From positions 1-33,631 of the IMG/VR virus record IMGVR_UViG_3300027734_000197: a stretch of DNA of 33,631 bases, one strand, 5' to 3'. The position numbers and the translations under genes are program-made. Positions 23,913-30,715 of the stretch are shown here, piece by piece. The notes below the pieces were generated by a model, which ran no database searches, was not told the origin of the DNA, and saw only the letters and a program-made list of their open reading frames with translations. The DNA comes from a virus. Positions within the stretch are counted from its first letter, which is position 1. Every line of letters begins with the position of its first letter.

Positions 23913-24357
23913 CGACTTGGCGCGTTGTTAGGAGATCATCCAACAAGTCTTGTGAGAAGTCATGCACCATGTCGACTTGGATGGGCCCGTCATTCTTACC
24001 TGTGACCTCGAGCTTGGAGTTCTCGCGGTATTGCTCGGGAAAGCGTGCTGCCATGCTTCGGCTCCACAACCCAGTGTTGAGTCTTGGCCCGCCGGGGTTC
24101 TCAATCATGTGATTCTGTGCGAGCTCTTCCCAATAACATAGCGCATCAAGTCGTGCTTCTTCCAATGCAGCCCGAAAATCGTCATGTGCGCCTTCCCAGT
24201 TTTGGAGATTGCGCCATCCGATGTTAAGCTTCGATGCGATTTGCCAACGCGATAAGCCCTCTTTGCCAAGGGCTACGATTTGATCGCAGTACGCTGGGTC
24301 GTACGTTGTAGGACGGCCCAAGAACTTACCGTTCTTAGATGGTGTCTTTGTAGTCAT
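23887..24357 (-). CDS. terS: Terminase small subunit-like DNA-binding protein
   Basis: 156 residues from MTTKTPSKNGKFLGRPTTYDPAY. This ATG is preferred to an upstream TTG that would add 21 residues and run into the GGTAACA repeats. A helix-turn-helix lies near residues 36-54 (LSRWQIASKLNIGWRNLQNW), followed by HDDFRAALEEARLDALCYWEELAQ and GGPRLNTGLWSRSMAARFPEQYRE, the layout of phage TerS-type proteins. The C-terminus (VDMVHDFSQDLLDDLLTTRQV) may contact TerL. No strong ribosome site is seen. It recognises packaging sites and activates TerL (family knowledge). Confidence 0.75.
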   Translation of the reverse strand: MTTKTPSKNGKFLGRPTTYDPAYCDQIVALGKEGLSRWQIASKLNIGWRNLQNWEGAHDDFRAALEEARLDALCYWEELAQNHMIENPGGPRLNTGLWSRSMAARFPEQYRENSKLEVTGKNDGPIQVDMVHDFSQDLLDDLLTTRQVDAKPSKSK

Positions 24358-24406
24358 GTGCGGATTGTAATCATAAAGTTGGAAGTGTGTACATTTTATT
24401 GCGGCA

Positions 24407-24566
24407 GGTAACGGTAACAAGGTAACATATGGTCCAGAAAACTATATAGCTATACACTATTACTATATATACTATACTTTATAAAATAATAGTTACCTAC
24501 TGTTACCTTGTTACTATTCAATCCAGATAAGGCTTTCAGAAGTAACAGTTTGGTAACAGGTAACAA
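24407..24566. promoter_or_regulatory. GGTAACA repeat array with AT-rich core (candidate origin or late control region)
   Basis: Between TerS and the primase-helicase, this stretch carries GGTAAC-type motifs at 24,407, 24,413, 24,421 (plus), 24,492, 24,501 (minus orientation, GTTACC), and 24,552 and 24,559 (plus). The central stretch (about 24,429-24,491) is almost all A/T with repeated TATAG/ACTAT steps. The layout (short repeats in both orientations beside an AT-rich melting zone) is like iteron origins and like operator clusters. It also lies just upstream of the late gene block, so leftward late promoters may be inside. Neither function can be shown from sequence alone. Confidence 0.62.
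24414..24514. repeat. Perfect 14-bp inverted repeat around AT-rich spacer
   Basis: The left arm GTAACAAGGTAACA (24,414-24,427) and right arm TGTTACCTTGTTAC (24,501-24,514) are exact reverse complements separated by 73 nt of mostly A/T. Each arm is two copies of the GTAACA unit. Confidence 0.9.
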
Positions 24567-24576
24567 GTGCTGAACA

Positions 24577-26664
24577 TCAGAAACTACCATTTTGCTCCAA
24601 TTCACGCTGCAGTGCGTCCTCTGTTCTCGTGACAACCTGTGACCAAGTTGGCTCGACCCTTCGAGCTAATGTTACCTCAGACGTGATAAACGTGGTGTAG
24701 CGTGAAGGTTTACCATGCACTTTTATGAGCTTACTAGGATCAATTGTCCCTTGGGGTTGCAAAGCTTTACGTATATATTGAGCCTTTGCGCGGCTATCAT
24801 GGCCCCAACGCTCACATAAAACTTGCAGCTGGGGCGCGGTGAACGCCGCCATCCCTTCAAGGTGATCATTGACCCAAGCTTTAAGCTCTAATGCAAAAGC
24901 TTCAAGTGGAGTCTTGGAAAGCTGGATCGCAGTCTCACGATACTGAGTCTTTGGTGCAGCTTGCTTGCAATCAAAGCCAGATATATCACGATTCATGTAC
25001 CAGTTAAGCATGATGCCAAAGCCCTGCTGCGCCTTGGCCCACTTCATCAAAGCCACGACCTTGGGGTGCGTTTCTTGGTTGGATAAACTGGCTGGACTGT
25101 AGATAGCTTCACGCCTTGCGGTATCACCCATGTGCGTAACGTAGCTCTTATTTGTCGTGAATACGAAGTTGATGTAGTTAGTGATGGCGTACTGCGCGCC
25201 ATACTTATTGTTGATGGTGAGCTCATTAGATGTGATGTAGTTCTTAAGCTTCGCCGAGTGGTCATCACGATCAGACGATGGCTCATTCACGACTATGAAG
25301 ATCTTACCTTTTAACATGCCGTTGAAGTTGCCAAATAGCTCATCAGGCCCGATGATGGCAGCCGGGCCTCCGTCCCCAATGCCTAGCATCTCGGCTATAA
25401 ACTCGGCGATAGCTGATTTGCCGATGCCCTCAATGGAAGAAGCGAACTGCGGTGTGGTGTAGTTTCTTCTCCATGGGAATTGGACCACATTGGCCACCCA
25501 GTTATGCCAGTAGTCGGCAAAAGCAGGCTCATCACGAAAGAAGTATTGGCAAAACTCAAGGTAAGGTGTAGGATCACCCACGGTGGGCTCATTGGACCAG
25601 TCCTTAAACAGGTTGTAATGCCTTGTTGGCGTGATAGTGAGGCCTTGGTACTCGGGATACATGCCTACGCCATCCAGATCACACCGCTTTGCCCAGTCCT
25701 TATAGGCATCCAAGATGTAGATGGTCTTGCTGCTGGTGCCACCGTTTGGCCTTTGCGTGACTTGCACGAAGTAATCCTGCGCTGCGTCTATGCGTGCTTT
25801 GTTCCACCCAAGGATGAGACCGTCTTTGAGCCTGATCACATCGCCGTTGATGAGGGCGTACTGCGTTTTGAACTCATAAAGCTTGGTTTCAAGGGTGTCG
25901 ATGCCGTTCATCACCGTGCTGGTGCTGGTGAGGACTTGACCTAGGTTGCCGCCAGCTTGTAGGTGGTCATCAATAGCGTACTTGGTGCCCTTACCAGCGC
26001 CGAATCTGCCGACACGACAAAGGTGTACCTCGGCGCCAAGACCGCGAAGCGTGACAGCAAGCTTTGTTTCGGCCATGCCAACCTGTTCATTAGGCTCACC
26101 ATCTTCGCCGGCCCCATCATAATCGAAGACAATGTAAACCTTGCGGTGCTTCTCCGCGAAGCTGGTCTTACGCTGCCATATGATCTTCATCAGGTCTTTG
26201 TGCAGGTGTAAACCAGATTTGTCAGTCCAACTTGTAACACCGGCTAAACCTAGTGTAGCGTAGTTAAGGGTGTCCTTGCTGATCTGCTTGGCGATGGCCC
26301 ATGTCTTAAACTCACCCTCGGTGATGATGATGGGAACATCTACATCCTGCGCGACCTGCTTCCAACCGATAGTTGGTGGAAAGTATACGTGGCTTCCGCT
26401 GGCTCGAGCCTGAGAATACTTCATTTTGCCCTTCGGTGTCAGTATCCTGACCCGATTAAAGCCGGTTTCTTGGCCCAGCATATCAAAATACGGGATTTTG
26501 ATGCTCCACTCACGAGTGTGGCCTAGTAGTTGGTAACATTCCTCGGGGTCAAGCAAAGATAGGCCCAGCGCCTGTATATCTTTGTCCTCAAATGCCCTCG
26601 CCGCTAGGAAGTTAGTGTATAATTCTGTCGGCTGTGTTGTTAGTGCTGCAAAACCTGATGACAT
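24577..26664 (-). CDS. Bifunctional primase-helicase (TOPRIM/DUF3854 plus SF3/DUF5906 ATPase)
   Basis: 695 residues. N-terminal TOPRIM-like module: IIITEGEFKTWAIAKQ (E116), ATLGLAGVTSW, VYIVFDYDG (D181, D183), as in DUF3854. C-terminal SF3-type ATPase: Walker A SIEGIGKSA (K416, S417), Walker B KIFIVVNEP (N460, E461), polar sensor FTTN (N505), and Arg finger candidate RR (517-518), as in DUF5906. It would unwind the fork and prime DNA. It is on the minus strand although the polymerase is rightward. No strong ribosome site precedes the ATG. Confidence 0.85.
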   Translation of the reverse strand: MSSGFAALTTQPTELYTNFLAARAFEDKDIQALGLSLLDPEECYQLLGHTREWSIKIPYFDMLGQETGFNRVRILTPKGKMKYSQARASGSHVYFPPTIGWKQVAQDVDVPIIITEGEFKTWAIAKQISKDTLNYATLGLAGVTSWTDKSGLHLHKDLMKIIWQRKTSFAEKHRKVYIVFDYDGAGEDGEPNEQVGMAETKLAVTLRGLGAEVHLCRVGRFGAGKGTKYAIDDHLQAGGNLGQVLTSTSTVMNGIDTLETKLYEFKTQYALINGDVIRLKDGLILGWNKARIDAAQDYFVQVTQRPNGGTSSKTIYILDAYKDWAKRCDLDGVGMYPEYQGLTITPTRHYNLFKDWSNEPTVGDPTPYLEFCQYFFRDEPAFADYWHNWVANVVQFPWRRNYTTPQFASSIEGIGKSAIAEFIAEMLGIGDGGPAAIIGPDELFGNFNGMLKGKIFIVVNEPSSDRDDHSAKLKNYITSNELTINNKYGAQYAITNYINFVFTTNKSYVTHMGDTARREAIYSPASLSNQETHPKVVALMKWAKAQQGFGIMLNWYMNRDISGFDCKQAAPKTQYRETAIQLSKTPLEAFALELKAWVNDHLEGMAAFTAPQLQVLCERWGHDSRAKAQYIRKALQPQGTIDPSKLIKVHGKPSRYTTFITSEVTLARRVEPTWSQVVTRTEDALQRELEQNGSF

Positions 26665-26801
26665 AGTGCTTTTCTTTGCAAGTTGCCTACTTTATAAGGA
26701 TCTAGACTTACCTCTAGGTCCTTTTCTTTTGCCTGTGTGCAGGCTATATCAGGTGCGAATATGCTCGGCCAATGGTGGCCATGCGTAATGTCAATAGTCA
26801 T
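26640..26801 (-). CDS. Possible small protein upstream of the primase-helicase
   Basis: A 53-residue reading frame, MTIDITHGHHWPSIFAPDIACTQAKEK...LQRKALCHQVLQH, starts within the divergent intergenic region and ends 25 bp inside the primase-helicase start in another frame. A GGAAC lies 5 nt before its ATG. The protein has no recognised motif apart from a His cluster near residues 7-10. It could be a short leader gene coupling translation to the primase, or a chance frame. Composition is not obviously non-coding, but I cannot confirm it. Confidence 0.3.
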   Translation of the reverse strand: MTIDITHGHHWPSIFAPDIACTQAKEKDLEVSLDPYKVGNLQRKALCHQVLQH

Positions 26802-26908
26802 AATGTTCCAATTTATCAATAAAAATCTACCCTGTACGGCAGACGGTGGGGTAAGTAATATACATCAGCTGCAGTGGCGGTAAAAAGTATTTCTTTTCGG
26901 TCTTTTGA

Positions 26909-26920
26909 GTAACTGTTACC
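26909..26920. promoter_or_regulatory. GTAACTGTTACC palindrome (operator candidate)
   Basis: GTAAC and GTTAC are mirror halves with one base between. Read in reverse it gives GGTAACAG, the same 8-mer as at 24,552-24,559 and 24,500-24,507 on the other side of the primase-helicase gene. This suggests the same protein binds both flanks. Confidence 0.5.
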
Positions 26921-27019
26921 TCGAGAAACAAAAGTATACAGAAGCACTAACCGCTGCAGTTTTTGAATACTCGAGTTTTCAAAAATAAATGCAAATAAAT
27001 TGAAAATAATTGCAAAAAC

Positions 27020-27041
27020 CTGTTTTCAATCACGAGAACAG
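27020..27041. promoter_or_regulatory. Palindromic operator candidate overlapping the early promoter
   Basis: CTGTTTTC (27,020-27,027) and GAGAACAG (27,034-27,041) are inverted arms matching at 7 of 8 positions, separated by 6 nt. The left arm covers the -35 and the right arm ends 3 nt before the -10, so a bound repressor would exclude RNA polymerase. It does not fit a LexA box. Confidence 0.5.
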
Positions 27042-27050
27042 ACGTATAAT
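27023..27050 (+). promoter_or_regulatory. Rightward early promoter candidate
   Basis: A perfect -10 TATAAT at 27,045-27,050 with -35 TTTTCA at 27,023-27,028 (4 of 6, 16-bp spacing), preceded by an A/T-rich tract. Predicted start of transcription is near 27,057, about 55 nt before the DUF932 gene start. Confidence 0.65.
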
Positions 27051-27054
27051 TCAC

Positions 27055-27083
27055 TTACAGCAACAAACTTCAGATTGCTGTAA
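27055..27083 (+). repeat. 5' leader inverted repeat (hairpin)
   Basis: TTACAGCAA (27,055-27,063) and TTGCTGTAA (27,075-27,083) are perfect 9-bp arms around an 11-nt loop. The hairpin would be almost at the 5' end of the early transcript and lies before the GAAAGG ribosome site, so it could protect the mRNA 5' end or act as an operator. Confidence 0.65.
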
Positions 27084-27111
27084 CTTAACTGACTTTTGAA
27101 AGGTATTTATC

Positions 27112-28074
27112 ATGGCACACTTAATCGCAAACACTATCTCCGGCAAAGCAGCAATCGCTTACGTTGGTGAAACTCCATGGCACGGTCTTGGCCAGCAGTT
27201 GACTGCTGACTCAACCATTGAAACATGGGCCGAGGAATCTGGCCTTGACTTCCAATTGGCTACCGCCGATGTCCAATTCACTCCACCAGCCAGTGTGTGG
27301 AATGGCTTCAAGGCGCAGGCCCTGCCTTATGACGGCAAGAAAGTTATGTATCGCACAGACAGCAACTTGCCCCTCGGCTTGGTGTCTAGCCAGTACAAAA
27401 TTGTTCAGCCGATCGAGGTCCTCGAATTCTTCCGCGACATGGTCGGCAATATTGCTCACCTTGAAACAGCCGGTGTTCTTCGCAATGGCGCGCATTACTG
27501 GGCCCTCGCCAAGATGGATGGCGAGTTCAACATTGCAGGCGATAAGGTTAACCAATATCTCTTATTGGCCAGCTCCGCTGATGGCTCTCTGGCCACTCAG
27601 GCTCGCCTCACCAGCGTTCGTGTTGTATGTAATAACACATTGCAATTGGCGCAGCAAAAAGGCAAGGCCAACGTAAGTGTTCGTCATAACTCCATCTTCC
27701 GCCCCGAGTCCATTAAAGCCGAGTTAGCTAACAGCAACGAAGCATTCCGCATGTTCGAGCAAACGGCCAAGTTTTTGGCTAGCATCAAGGTTGGCTCCAC
27801 ACAAGCACAGGCCATCTTCACCAAGATCCTCGGCGGCGATGAAAAGAATCCTTCACGCGCAGCAGCCAGAGCATTGGCTCTCTTCGAAGGTGCAGGCATT
27901 GGCGCTGAGTTGGAATCAGCCAAGGGCACAGCATGGGGCGCGTTGAATGCAGTCACACAGCTGATGGATTGGGAAACAGCACGCACCGGCGATGCTCGGT
28001 TGGCCAATGCTTGGTTCGGCGGCGGCGTTAATGTTAAGCAACAAACTGTTGATGCCCTCTTGGCTTTGTCATAA
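27112..28074 (+). CDS. DUF932 / TIGR03299 phage-plasmid protein
   Basis: 320 residues. Family marks: ETPWHGLGQQL near 20-30, PLGLVSSQYKIVQPIEVLEFF (87-107), YLLLASSADGSLATQARLTSVRVVCNNTLQLA (about 148-179), and VRHNSIFRPESIKAE. Length matches the family (about 310-340). The biochemical role is not firmly known; DUF932 proteins are common early genes of phages and large plasmids. It is the first gene of the rightward operon, has its own promoter and leader, and is followed by a terminator-like hairpin, so it is probably made at high level very early. GAAAGG lies about 8 nt upstream. Confidence 0.82.
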   Translation: MAHLIANTISGKAAIAYVGETPWHGLGQQLTADSTIETWAEESGLDFQLATADVQFTPPASVWNGFKAQALPYDGKKVMYRTDSNLPLGLVSSQYKIVQPIEVLEFFRDMVGNIAHLETAGVLRNGAHYWALAKMDGEFNIAGDKVNQYLLLASSADGSLATQARLTSVRVVCNNTLQLAQQKGKANVSVRHNSIFRPESIKAELANSNEAFRMFEQTAKFLASIKVGSTQAQAIFTKILGGDEKNPSRAAARALALFEGAGIGAELESAKGTAWGALNAVTQLMDWETARTGDARLANAWFGGGVNVKQQTVDALLALS

Positions 28075-28077
28075 TAT

Positions 28078-28107
28078 TTTTAGGGGTACCTCACACGGCC
28101 CCTAAAA
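28078..28107 (+). terminator. Hairpin terminator or attenuator after DUF932 gene
   Basis: TTTTAGGGG (28,078-28,086) and CCCCTAAAA (28,099-28,107) form a perfect 9-bp stem with a 12-nt loop, 4 nt after the stop codon. The downstream TTGTTG is only partly U-rich. Because the stem is flanked by T and A runs it may work in both directions. Confidence 0.7.
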
Positions 28108-28171
28108 TTGTTGTACAATTTAATCTCACGTTACTAGTCCTCCTGTTTTTTTGATTATTGAAAGGTATTGT

Positions 28172-28684
28172 ATGAACATCTTTTTCTTACACCATCTGCC
28201 CAGCATTGCGGCAGTTATGCATTGCGACAAGCATGTCGGCAAAATGCTTATCGAATCCTGCCAGCTGCTTGCAACTGCGCATCACTTTTACGGCAACGGC
28301 GACAAAGTATCCTATCGCCCCACGCATGCCAATCACCCCTCAGCCGTCTGGGTTCGCGAATCACGGTTGCATTACAACTGGGTTAGCGATCTTGCACGTT
28401 TCCTTGGCCGTGAATTCAAGTACCGCTATGGCCACGGCCACAAAAGCAATGATGTACTACACGCCGAGCTTCTTGTGTGCCCCGAGGCCATGCTCATGCT
28501 TCCTACCAAATGGTCTCCACCTACATTGGCAATGCCCGATGAATTCAAAAGCAACGACCACGTCGCATCATATCGTCGCTATTACGCTAGCAAAATTGCT
28601 ACCATGCCGCTTGTGTACAACAAAGGCAAAGACCAGCAGCCATTGTGGTTGCAAGACTTACTCAACCAAGTGGAGTCCGTATGA
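28172..28684 (+). CDS. Conserved phage protein (HCDKHVxKM family)
   Basis: 170 residues from MNIFFLHHLP. The ATG at 28,172 has GAAAGG 7 nt upstream, identical in context to the DUF932 leader; an upstream TTG adds 7 residues and is less likely. Conserved marks: HCDKHVGKMLIESCQLLATAHH (17-38), NHPSAVWVRESRLHYNW (54-70), YRYGHGHKS (84-92) and KWSPPTLAMPDEFKS. The family is frequent in T4-like and cyanophages, where it is sometimes annotated as a pyrimidine-dimer glycosylase-like protein; I see only weak support for that activity. Stop overlaps the next start (ATGA). Confidence 0.75.
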   Translation: MNIFFLHHLPSIAAVMHCDKHVGKMLIESCQLLATAHHFYGNGDKVSYRPTHANHPSAVWVRESRLHYNWVSDLARFLGREFKYRYGHGHKSNDVLHAELLVCPEAMLMLPTKWSPPTLAMPDEFKSNDHVASYRRYYASKIATMPLVYNKGKDQQPLWLQDLLNQVESV

Positions 28685-29133
28685 CTAAAACTGTAACCAT
28701 CCCTCTTATCGAGCTGCAGGAAATCTACCAAGGCATTGAGGCTTTTGTTCTTAATGCACCTGCTGATGCTACTGCCTTGGCATCATACAAAGAGCAATTG
28801 GAATTGCGTATGTCAGCAGCACGCGCACTTGGCCACCTCAGCGCATACGTTATTTACGCAACACCAAAGCCTACCATGCCACATGAATACGAATACTCCT
28901 TAGATCACTATGGCTTAGACAATTGGCAAGCCGAGTGGGGTGATGGCGACATTGAACGCGACATTGTTGTTATGTATACCCCCACGCATCGCGGTTTTGA
29001 TTACTGCGTTTTGATGGATGGCAAAGACATTACAGCAATGCTTAACCCTGCCAATCGCAATGCGTATGAGGCCCTTATGTCAAAAGAATGCGCAGCCCGC
29101 GCTACAATAGCAAATGATTATGCATATGACTAA
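28681..29133 (+). CDS. Hypothetical early protein (150 aa)
   Basis: Starts MTKTVTIPLIELQEIYQGIEAFV at an ATG overlapping the upstream stop by 4 bp (ATGA), a sign of translational coupling. An N-terminal helical region (1-60) is followed by a beta-rich part (AYVIYATPKPTM..., DIVVMYTPTHRGFDYCVLMDGKDITAML). No family is recognised. It is followed by the pyrophosphohydrolase gene with an 8-bp overlap, so it belongs to the same early operon and may act in nucleotide or replication biology (context only). Confidence 0.7.
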   Translation: MTKTVTIPLIELQEIYQGIEAFVLNAPADATALASYKEQLELRMSAARALGHLSAYVIYATPKPTMPHEYEYSLDHYGLDNWQAEWGDGDIERDIVVMYTPTHRGFDYCVLMDGKDITAMLNPANRNAYEALMSKECAARATIANDYAYD

Positions 29134-29533
29134 TTCAGAAAAAGTACTGGCCTTCCGTCGCAAGATGGGCCTGCCAGTTTCCACTACACCTACTCTGCTC
29201 TCGTCTGAGCAGGCCAGTTACTTTGCTCGCTTCATCATGGAAGAGCTTAGTGAATACCTTCGTGCTTGCGAGGAGAATAGCCTTGTTGATGCTGCTGATG
29301 CTTTGGTCGATCTTGTCTACGTCACCATGGGTTGCAGCCATGCTATGGGGCTACCTTTTGACCAGCTTTTTAATGTGGTACACGAAGCCAACATGAACAA
29401 AGAACCAGCCAATGACTACATTAGGTCGTTGCGCGGCTCACAATACGACGTCATTAAGCCTATGGGTTGGCAAGCACCTGAGGCCATGATGTTGGCCATC
29501 ATTCAAACCGAACAACAGAAAGCAAGGCCATGA
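29126..29533 (+). CDS. MazG/PRA-PH-like nucleotide pyrophosphohydrolase
   Basis: 135 residues from MTNSEKVLAFRRKMGLP; in-frame ATGs at 29,114 and 29,120 are possible but the one at 29,126 gives the usual overlap. The all-alpha NTP-PPase metal motif is clear: MEELSEYLRACEE (E39, E40, E43) followed by LVDAADALVDLVYVTMG (D55, D58, D62), then GLPFDQLFNVVHEANMNK. These enzymes hydrolyse nucleoside triphosphates between alpha and beta phosphates. In phages related proteins are proposed to adjust nucleotide or alarmone pools; substrate is not predictable here. The stop overlaps the next gene by 4 bp. Confidence 0.84.
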   Translation: MTNSEKVLAFRRKMGLPVSTTPTLLSSEQASYFARFIMEELSEYLRACEENSLVDAADALVDLVYVTMGCSHAMGLPFDQLFNVVHEANMNKEPANDYIRSLRGSQYDVIKPMGWQAPEAMMLAIIQTEQQKARP

Positions 29534-29898
29534 ATCTTAAAGATCTTATTGACATATATGTCGAAACTAAAAATGCTCGTGAAGAGTTATCCTCACAGGT
29601 CAAAGAAAAAACTGAAAAGCTAACAAGCTTGGAAAGTGACATCATGGCCCTTATGTCTGATGCTGGCATCAGCAAGGCGGCGTCGGATAAAGCATCATGC
29701 ACTATGCGCATGAGCAAACACCCTGCCATTGATGATTGGCAAGCTTTTTACGGCTATGTCGCTGCGACAAGCCAATTCGAATTGCTGCATAAGCGGCTTT
29801 CCTCAACAGCCTTCCGTGAGCGGTGGGAAGCTGGTGAGGCCATCCCCGGTACTTCAGTCTCTGAGGTCTGGGAACTTACCGTCGTTCGTCGTAAATAA
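29530..29898 (+). CDS. Hypothetical early protein with coiled-coil N-terminus (122 aa)
   Basis: Starts MNLKDLIDIYVETKNAREELSSQVKEKTEKLTSLESDIMALMSDAGISKAASD, a strong coiled-coil segment. A compact C-terminal part (HPAIDDWQAFYGYVAATSQFELLHKRLSSTAFRERWEAGEAIPGTSVSEVWELTVVRRK) follows. The latter half resembles a small domain repeatedly seen next to phage replication genes, but I cannot name the family. ATGA overlap with the upstream gene suggests coupling. Confidence 0.72.
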   Translation: MNLKDLIDIYVETKNAREELSSQVKEKTEKLTSLESDIMALMSDAGISKAASDKASCTMRMSKHPAIDDWQAFYGYVAATSQFELLHKRLSSTAFRERWEAGEAIPGTSVSEVWELTVVRRK

Positions 29899-29924
29899 TC
29901 TCTTGTTAAACTTTAAGGAATCAC

Positions 29925-30674
29925 ATGTCTAAGACTACTACACAACTGGCTTTGTTTGAAGACCAGCTTGCCGCATTGGCCATTGAATCGGTGAAGGCCG
30001 AGCAAAGCAGCCTCGCCACTGCATTTCTTTCCACCAAGGGGGGTAACCTCACATACCGCGGTGATGTAATCACTGGCAACAAGCTGGCCTGCGTCGTATT
30101 GGCCGCTCCCATTGAGCGTTTGTACTACAGCAGCCGCTATGACCCTACCAAGGTCACAGGGCCTGATTGCTTTGCCATCAGCTCAACTGCAACAGGCATG
30201 GCCCCATCATCTGCTTCACCTGCAGTTCAGCACGCAACCTGCGAAGGCTGTCCTAAGAATGAGTGGGGCTCCGCCGCTAATGGCGGTAAAGGCAAAGCTT
30301 GCCGTGAAACACGTCGCCTGCTGCTAATCCCTGCTGATAGCATTGGCAGTGTTGATGCCGTCAAGGCTGCTGAAGTTGCAGCACTGCGTCCGCCCGTTAC
30401 CAGCTTAAAGAACTACGCAACATACGCGCAGACTTTGGCTGCAACACTGAAGCGTCCACCGCTGGGTGTGATTAGTGAAGTTGCTGTTGCACCTGATGCC
30501 AAGACACAGTTCAAGGTAGTCTTCAACATGGTCAAGGCCATTGAGGATAACGCTGTCATTGGCGCATTGATTGAGCGTGCCAAGACCGAAGTGCAAAAAG
30601 CTATTGACTCAGCCGGTGCTGTTAACGAAGAAGTTGATGCCGCCGTAGCTGTGGATGGCAATCCAAAGTACTAA
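29925..30674 (+). CDS. Cys4 DNA-replication-associated protein, possible ssDNA-binding
   Basis: 249 residues. A probable zinc site of four cysteines: C82 (GPDCFAIS), C106 and C109 (TCEGCPKNEWGSA) and C126 (GKGKACRETRRLLL). The same CxxCP-N-x-WGS...GKGKAC signature occurs in conserved phage proteins coded next to DNA polymerases. The acidic C-terminus (NEEVDAAVAVDGNPKY) is like that of many single-stranded DNA-binding proteins. Together with location 41 nt before the polymerase, this supports a replication-accessory, ssDNA-binding-like role (inference). TTTAAGGA about 8 nt upstream marks the start. Confidence 0.72.
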   Translation: MSKTTTQLALFEDQLAALAIESVKAEQSSLATAFLSTKGGNLTYRGDVITGNKLACVVLAAPIERLYYSSRYDPTKVTGPDCFAISSTATGMAPSSASPAVQHATCEGCPKNEWGSAANGGKGKACRETRRLLLIPADSIGSVDAVKAAEVAALRPPVTSLKNYATYAQTLAATLKRPPLGVISEVAVAPDAKTQFKVVFNMVKAIEDNAVIGALIERAKTEVQKAIDSAGAVNEEVDAAVAVDGNPKY

Positions 30675-30680
30675 AGCGCT

Positions 30681-30706
30681 GGGGGAAAGCCTACGGCAAG
30701 TACCCC
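30681..30706 (+). repeat. Small nested hairpin before the DNA polymerase start
   Basis: GGGG (30,681-30,685 run) pairs with CCCC (30,703-30,706), and inside it GCC (30,689-30,691) pairs with GGC (30,695-30,697). No Shine-Dalgarno is visible before the polymerase ATG ten nt further on, so this structure may affect its translation. Confidence 0.35.
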
Positions 30707-30715
30707 GCCTTCATT

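Larger units (their letters stand above)
26802..27111. promoter_or_regulatory. Divergent intergenic control region
   Basis: About 310 bp without a gene between the leftward primase side and the rightward early operon. It contains a weak candidate leftward promoter (TTTACC at 26,879-26,884 and TATATT at 26,857-26,862, 16-bp spacing), a GGTAACA-type palindrome at 26,909-26,920, a long A/T-rich tract (about 26,972-27,017) suitable as an UP element, and the rightward promoter, palindrome and leader hairpin given separately. Two CTGCAG sites (26,870 and 26,954 areas) also occur; they may be chance. Confidence 0.6.

Noticed and set aside
24450-24635. 61-residue leftward frame across the GGTAACA array
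   Set aside because: It overlaps the primase 3' end, its sequence is a translation of the repeats and AT-rich core, and no ribosome site fits.
25480-25944. 154-residue rightward frame opposite the primase-helicase
   Set aside because: Antisense shadow of a clear conserved gene; no motif or ribosome site.
27020-27041. LexA/SOS box at the early promoter
   Set aside because: The inner spacing between CTG and CAG is 16 nt, not the 10 of a LexA box.
27218-27676. 152-residue frame in another phase inside the DUF932 gene
   Set aside because: Ser/Arg-rich shadow of a well-supported gene.
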